A program made the position numbers and the translations under genes. 64,000 nt of DNA from an uncultured Lachnospiraceae bacterium (GTDB lineage: Bacteria > Bacillota > Clostridia > Lachnospirales > Lachnospiraceae). The stretch lies in NCBI GenBank assembly GCA_910586125.1, contig CAJUHP010000014.1:1-64000 (forward strand), read 5' to 3'. This document shows, piece after piece, positions 60,590 to 64,000 of this stretch. The first letter of the stretch is position 1. Every line of letters starts with the position of its first letter. Below the pieces are notes generated by a model, which worked only from the letters and a program-made list of their open reading frames with translations, had not been told where the DNA came from and made no database searches.

Positions 60590-60799
60590 ATGCCCCTTGC
60601 GATGGCAAAAACCGGAGAAGAGAACGAGATCCGGAAAGTGGGAGGAAAACCGGAGGTCCGCCGGTTTTTGGAGAATTTGGGTTTTGTAACAGGCGCTTTG
60701 GTGTCAGTGGTTTCAGAAAACGCCGGTAATGTGATTGTGAAGATCCGGGAATCCCGTGTGGCAATCAGCCGGGAGATGGCGCTGAAAATCATGATTTAA
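60590..60799 (+). CDS. feoA: FeoA-family protein (first copy)
   Basis: 69-aa SH3-like FeoA domain protein of the ferrous-iron import system, cytosolic. ATG 60590 after GAGGTGA; upstream extensions fall in the leader. The family pattern is VRRFLENLGFVTGALVSVVS and SRVAISREMALKIMI. FeoA proteins support FeoB transport. Two consecutive feoA genes precede feoB, a common layout in Clostridia. Confidence 0.88.
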   Translation: MPLAMAKTGEENEIRKVGGKPEVRRFLENLGFVTGALVSVVSENAGNVIVKIRESRVAISREMALKIMI

Positions 60800-60813
60800 G
60801 AGGAGGAGAGAGA

Positions 60814-61035
60814 ATGAGAACATTACGGGAAGTAAAATGCGGTGAAACGGCCCGCGTGGTCAAAGTATCCGGAGAAGGCGCTGTAAAACGGCGTATCATG
60901 GATATGGGAATTGTAAAAGGGGTGGAGATTTTTGTCCATAAAGTGGCGCCTCTTGGCGATCCGATTGAGGTGACGGTGCGGGGCTATGAGCTGTCTCTGC
61001 GCAAGGCGGATGCGGGGAGGATTGAGGTAGAGTAA
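60814..61035 (+). CDS. feoA: FeoA-family protein (second copy)
   Basis: 73 aa, start after GAGGAGAG. FeoA pattern: LREVKCGETARVVKVSGEGA, KRRIMDMGIVKGVEIFVHKV, APLGDPIEVTVRGYELSLRK. Closer to the classical FeoA than the first copy. It is followed by a small hairpin and then feoB. Confidence 0.92.
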   Translation: MRTLREVKCGETARVVKVSGEGAVKRRIMDMGIVKGVEIFVHKVAPLGDPIEVTVRGYELSLRKADAGRIEVE

Positions 61036-61053
61036 TCAGCGCCGTAAAGAGAG

Positions 61054-61075
61054 AATCCTGCGAGACAGGATTTTT
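61054..61075 (+). terminator. Weak intercistronic hairpin between feoA and feoB
   Basis: AATCCTG (61054-61060) pairs with CAGGATT (61066-61072) around a 5-nt loop, followed by TTTTT (61071-61075). A seven-pair stem would stop only part of the transcripts and so could lower feoB expression relative to feoA. Confidence 0.45.
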
Positions 61076-61120
61076 ATTCAAGAAAGAAGTTAGTCAAAAC
61101 AAACCGAAGGAGAGAGGAAA

Positions 61121-63610
61121 ATGTCGATCAAAATTGCACTGGCGGGAAATCCCAACTGCGGGAAGACAACGCTGTTCAACGCGCTGACGGGTTCTAATCA
61201 GTTTGTGGGAAACTGGCCCGGCGTGACCGTGGAGAAAAAAGAAGGAAAGCTTAAGGAACACAGGGACGTGACCATCGTGGATTTGCCGGGTATCTATTCG
61301 CTGTCGCCGTACACGCTGGAGGAAGTGGTGGCGAGAAATTATCTGATTACCGAGCGGCCCGATGTGATTCTCAATATTATCGACGGTACGAATCTGGAGA
61401 GAAATCTGTATCTGACTACGCAACTGGCAGAATTGGGAATTCCTATGATAGCGGCTGTGAACATGATGGATGTGGTGGAGCGAGACGGAGACCGGATTCA
61501 TGTAAAATCTCTGAAAAAAGCGCTTGGCTGCGAGGTATACGAGATTTCCGCGCTGAAGGGAAGCGGCGTCATGGAGGCGGCGAATGCCTGTGTCAGACTG
61601 GCAGAAAGCGGAGAAAAGACCATGCCTCAGCACAGCTTTTGCGGCAGCGTGGAACATGCGCTGGCTCATATTGAGGAGTATGCCCTTCATGACCGTTCGC
61701 AGGAAGAACAGCGCTGGTATGCGATCAAGCTTTTTGAGCGGGATGAAAAGATCATTGAGCAATTGGGACTGGACGAGGAAAAGATCTCGCATATCGAACA
61801 GGATATCACAGACTGCGAAAGAGAGCTTGACGACGATGCGGAGAGTATTATTACCGGAGAACGCTACTCGTATATCGATTCGGTGATCCGGGGCTGTTAT
61901 GAGAAAAAAAGGAAAGGCCGGGCTTCTGTGTCAGACCAGATTGACCGGATTGTGACAAACCGTTTCCTGGCGCTGCCGTTTTTTGCGCTCGTCATGGTGA
62001 TTGTCTATTATGTCTCTGTCACCAGCGTGGGAAGCGTTGCCACGGACTGGGCCAACGACGGCGTTTTCGGGGACGGCTGGCATCTGTTTGGCATCGGCAG
62101 CGCCGCATATGAGGAAGCAGCGGAGGAATATGAGGACGCGCGCCAAAAGACAGAAGCTTATCTGGCGGCCGCAGAGGAGGCGGGGATCGACGTGGCTGCA
62201 ATGACGGCCGCTTTGGACGCAGGGGAATCCGAACTCTATGAAACGCTGGCACGGCAGATTGCCGGAGCAGGTGAAGCGGCCAGCGTTGTCGGAACGGCAC
62301 AGGTGCTGGACGACAACGGCGAAGTGGAGGAAACGTTCCCGGTCTTTGCACAGGATTTCCTGGAGGCTGTGAAAGCAGAAGAACCGGAGGCCGCCGGTTA
62401 CGGCGTCTGGATTCCGGGAATCCCCGTTCTGGCAGAAGGCGTTTTGGAAACACTGGGGACGGCAAAGTGGCTGAACAGCCTGATCCTGGATGGTATCATC
62501 GGCGGCGTCGGAGCGGTTCTGGGCTTTGTTCCTCAGATTCTGGTGCTGTTTCTTTTCCTGGCGTTTTTGGAAGCCTGCGGCTATATGGCAAGAATCGCTT
62601 TTATTATGGATCGCATTTTCCGCCGTTTCGGCCTGTCTGGAAAATCTTTTATTCCGATGCTCATCGGCACAGGATGCGGCGTGCCCGGTATCATGGCCAG
62701 CCGTACCATCGAAAATGACCGGGACCGCAAGATGACGATTCTGACCACAACCTTTATTCCCTGCAGCGCCAAGCTGCCGATTATCGCCCTGATCGCCGGG
62801 GCAATGTTTGGCGGAGCCTGGTGGGTCTCGCCCAGCGCATATTTTTTAGGGATTGCGGCGATCATTGTTTCTGGTATTATATTAAAGAAGACAAAAATGT
62901 TTGCCGGCGACCCGGCGCCGTTTGTCATGGAGCTTCCCGCCTATCGCTTGCCGGCGGCAGGCAATATTCTGCGCAGCATGTGGGAGCGCGGCTGGTCCTT
63001 TATCAAAAAAGCCGGCACAATTATTCTCTTGTCCTCCATCGTTCTGTGGTTTTTGCAGGGCTTTGGCTGGGAGGACGGCGGGTTCTGCATGGTGGAGAAT
63101 CTGAACAACAGTGTTCTGGCAAGGATTGGCGGGATGGTGGCGCCCCTGTTTGCACCGCTTGGGTGGGGGGACTGGAAAGCGGCCGTGGCGGCTGTCACCG
63201 GCTTGGTCGCCAAGGAAAATGTAGTCAATACCTTTGGGATTCTCTACAGCGGCCTGGATGAAGTGTCGGAGAACGGATGGCAGATATGGGCCAATATGCG
63301 GCTGGAATTTACCGCGCTCAGCGCGTATTCGTTCCTGGCGTTCAATCTGCTGTGCGCTCCCTGCTTTGCGGCCATGGGAGCGATCAAACGCGAGATGAAT
63401 TCGGCCAAATGGACCTGGTTTGCGATCGGGTATCAGACGCTGTTCGCCTATGCGGTGAGTTTGTGCATTTATCAGATCGGCACACTGCTGTCAGGAGGCG
63501 GTTTTGGGATCGCTACGGCGGCGGCTCTGGCTGTGATGGCTGCATTTTTGTATCTGCTGTTTCGGCCGGATCGGAAAAGCAGGCCTCTGAAGAAGCCGGT
63601 CGCGGCCTGA
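61121..63610 (+). CDS. feoB: Ferrous iron transport protein B
   Basis: 829-aa inner-membrane ferrous-iron importer with an N-terminal G domain. G1 is AGNPNCGKTTLFNALTGSNQ, G3 DLPGIYSLSPYT, G4 NMMD, and the GDI helical part follows (about 165-265). The membrane part has the two Gate-type repeats (FIPMLIGTGCGVPGIMASRT, CSAKLPI, AAVTGLVAKENVVNTFG). It is about 100-150 residues longer than the usual FeoB because of an acidic, Ala/Glu-rich insert after the first membrane helix (about residues 315-440, YEEAAEEYEDARQKTEAYLA and on), predicted outside the cell. Start after GAAGGAGAG. Confidence 0.95.
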   Translation: MSIKIALAGNPNCGKTTLFNALTGSNQFVGNWPGVTVEKKEGKLKEHRDVTIVDLPGIYSLSPYTLEEVVARNYLITERPDVILNIIDGTNLERNLYLTTQLAELGIPMIAAVNMMDVVERDGDRIHVKSLKKALGCEVYEISALKGSGVMEAANACVRLAESGEKTMPQHSFCGSVEHALAHIEEYALHDRSQEEQRWYAIKLFERDEKIIEQLGLDEEKISHIEQDITDCERELDDDAESIITGERYSYIDSVIRGCYEKKRKGRASVSDQIDRIVTNRFLALPFFALVMVIVYYVSVTSVGSVATDWANDGVFGDGWHLFGIGSAAYEEAAEEYEDARQKTEAYLAAAEEAGIDVAAMTAALDAGESELYETLARQIAGAGEAASVVGTAQVLDDNGEVEETFPVFAQDFLEAVKAEEPEAAGYGVWIPGIPVLAEGVLETLGTAKWLNSLILDGIIGGVGAVLGFVPQILVLFLFLAFLEACGYMARIAFIMDRIFRRFGLSGKSFIPMLIGTGCGVPGIMASRTIENDRDRKMTILTTTFIPCSAKLPIIALIAGAMFGGAWWVSPSAYFLGIAAIIVSGIILKKTKMFAGDPAPFVMELPAYRLPAAGNILRSMWERGWSFIKKAGTIILLSSIVLWFLQGFGWEDGGFCMVENLNNSVLARIGGMVAPLFAPLGWGDWKAAVAAVTGLVAKENVVNTFGILYSGLDEVSENGWQIWANMRLEFTALSAYSFLAFNLLCAPCFAAMGAIKREMNSAKWTWFAIGYQTLFAYAVSLCIYQIGTLLSGGGFGIATAAALAVMAAFLYLLFRPDRKSRPLKKPVAA

Positions 63611-63650
63611 CCGGGTATACGGCAGATGACTATACAGAAGGGAGCAAAAC

Positions 63651-63821
63651 ATGATCGAATTTTTGATGTCCAACCTGTCCACCATTGTGGTTTTTGCTTT
63701 GCTGCTTGTCCTGGTGGTTTTTGTTGTCCGAAAGATGCGAAAGGACAGAAAAAACGGAAAATCCTGCTGCGGGGGAAGCTGCGGCGGATGCCCGTCGGCC
63801 GGTATGTGTCACCGGCATTAA
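63651..63821 (+). CDS. FeoB-associated Cys-rich membrane protein
   Basis: 56 aa: MIEFLMSNLSTIVVFALLLV begins a single membrane helix, then a basic stretch (RKMRKDRKNGK) and a Cys-rich tail (SCCGGSCGGCPSAGMCHRH, five Cys and two His). This is the standard FeoB-associated protein of Firmicutes, thought to aid iron handling at the FeoB cytosolic face. ATG 63651 after AGAAGGGAG. It lies 40 bp after feoB and closes the operon. Confidence 0.9.
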   Translation: MIEFLMSNLSTIVVFALLLVLVVFVVRKMRKDRKNGKSCCGGSCGGCPSAGMCHRH

Positions 63822-63837
63822 AATGAGGCCGGTTTTT
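63811..63837 (+). terminator. Terminator of the feo operon
   Basis: ACCGGC (63811-63816) pairs with GCCGGT (63828-63833) around an 11-nt loop, then TTTTT (63833-63837). The left arm lies inside the last codons of the Cys-rich protein. Confidence 0.6.
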
Positions 63838-63848
63838 GCACGGTTATC

Positions 63849-63877
63849 TTGAAACGGCAAAGGATTTGTGATACTAT
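63849..63877 (+). promoter_or_regulatory. Promoter of the pepF gene
   Basis: TTGAAA (63849-63854), a 17-bp spacer and TACTAT (63872-63877), 40 bp before the start codon. Confidence 0.65.
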
Positions 63878-63916
63878 AACAAACAGATACGCTCTGGTAT
63901 AAAAAGGAGGACGAAA

Positions 63917-64000
63917 ATGGCAGAAGCAGTAGCAAAGAGAAGCCAGATTCCAGATGAGAAACGCTGGGCGGTGGAGGATCTGTTTGAACATGCAGGCGCG
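63917..64000 (+). CDS. pepF: Oligoendopeptidase F, N-terminal fragment (cut by window end)
   Basis: Only 28 codons are in the window. The start follows AAAAGGAGG, and the peptide KRSQIPDEKRWAVEDLFE has the characteristic N-terminus of M3B oligoendopeptidase F (R-S-x-I-P-x-x-x-x-W-x-x-E-D-L/I-F). The HExxH zinc motif would lie well beyond the window. The assignment rests on this short match. Confidence 0.7.
   Translation, partial: MAEAVAKRSQIPDEKRWAVEDLFEHAGA

Overview
The window looks like one end of a draft contig from a GC-rich, low-oxygen Firmicute, most probably a gut Lachnospiraceae (Clostridia). Grounds: a pyruvate:ferredoxin oxidoreductase, Clostridia-style AGGAGG ribosome sites with several TTG/GTG starts, PadR/HAAS and LytTR systems, a YIP1/DUF5696 transport locus, FeoA-FeoA-FeoB with a Cys-rich FeoB partner, and many host-glycan glycosidases. 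The first 26 bases are Illumina adapter sequence, so the left edge is a contig end with untrimmed adapter. No IS transposase, CRISPR array, rRNA or convincing tRNA is present.

Layout. 0.3-6.1 kb: a Tat-exported flavin reductase (minus) divergent from a LysR regulator, then a three-gene amino-acid ABC importer whose binding protein appears circularly permuted. 6.2-10 kb: housekeeping genes hisH, hisF, ung, uppP and a zinc metalloprotease. 10-43 kb: a large glycan-utilisation locus read entirely on the plus strand: GH3, an aldolase/sialidase-propeller fusion, two GH29 fucosidases, a carbohydrate ABC importer with two binding proteins and two permease pairs but no ATPase, two accessory envelope proteins (NHL/TPR/YIP1 and DUF5696), GH130 phosphorylase, a transglutaminase-like protein, GH38 alpha-mannosidase, GH2 beta-galactosidase and a GH33 sialidase. 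43-47 kb: unusual repeats, then nifJ. 47.2-51.2 kb: a PadR/HAAS pair (minus) and a two-component system whose kinase carries a C-terminal RsiV-like ectodomain. 51.3-60.2 kb: a SNF2 helicase, GNAT, MATE, a Cys-rich redox-type protein, pyrC, aroD and a DIP1984-like protein. 60.4-63.8 kb: an iron-import operon behind twin DtxR-type palindromes. The window ends in the first codons of pepF.

How it fits together. The set sialidase + fucosidase + beta-galactosidase + alpha-mannosidase + GH130 mannosyl phosphorylase is what is needed to strip a complex N-glycan (Neu5Ac-Gal-GlcNAc-Man, core Fuc). None of these enzymes has a visible signal peptide, while the binding proteins do have export or anchor signals. 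The most economical reading is that intact or partly trimmed glycans (possibly glycopeptides) are imported and dismantled in the cytosol. The transport module with its two accessory proteins, the lyase-propeller fusion, the transglutaminase-like protein and the kinase-RsiV fusion with a LytTR-type site in front of it are the most interesting items. All function calls are from sequence reading only; no database search was run.
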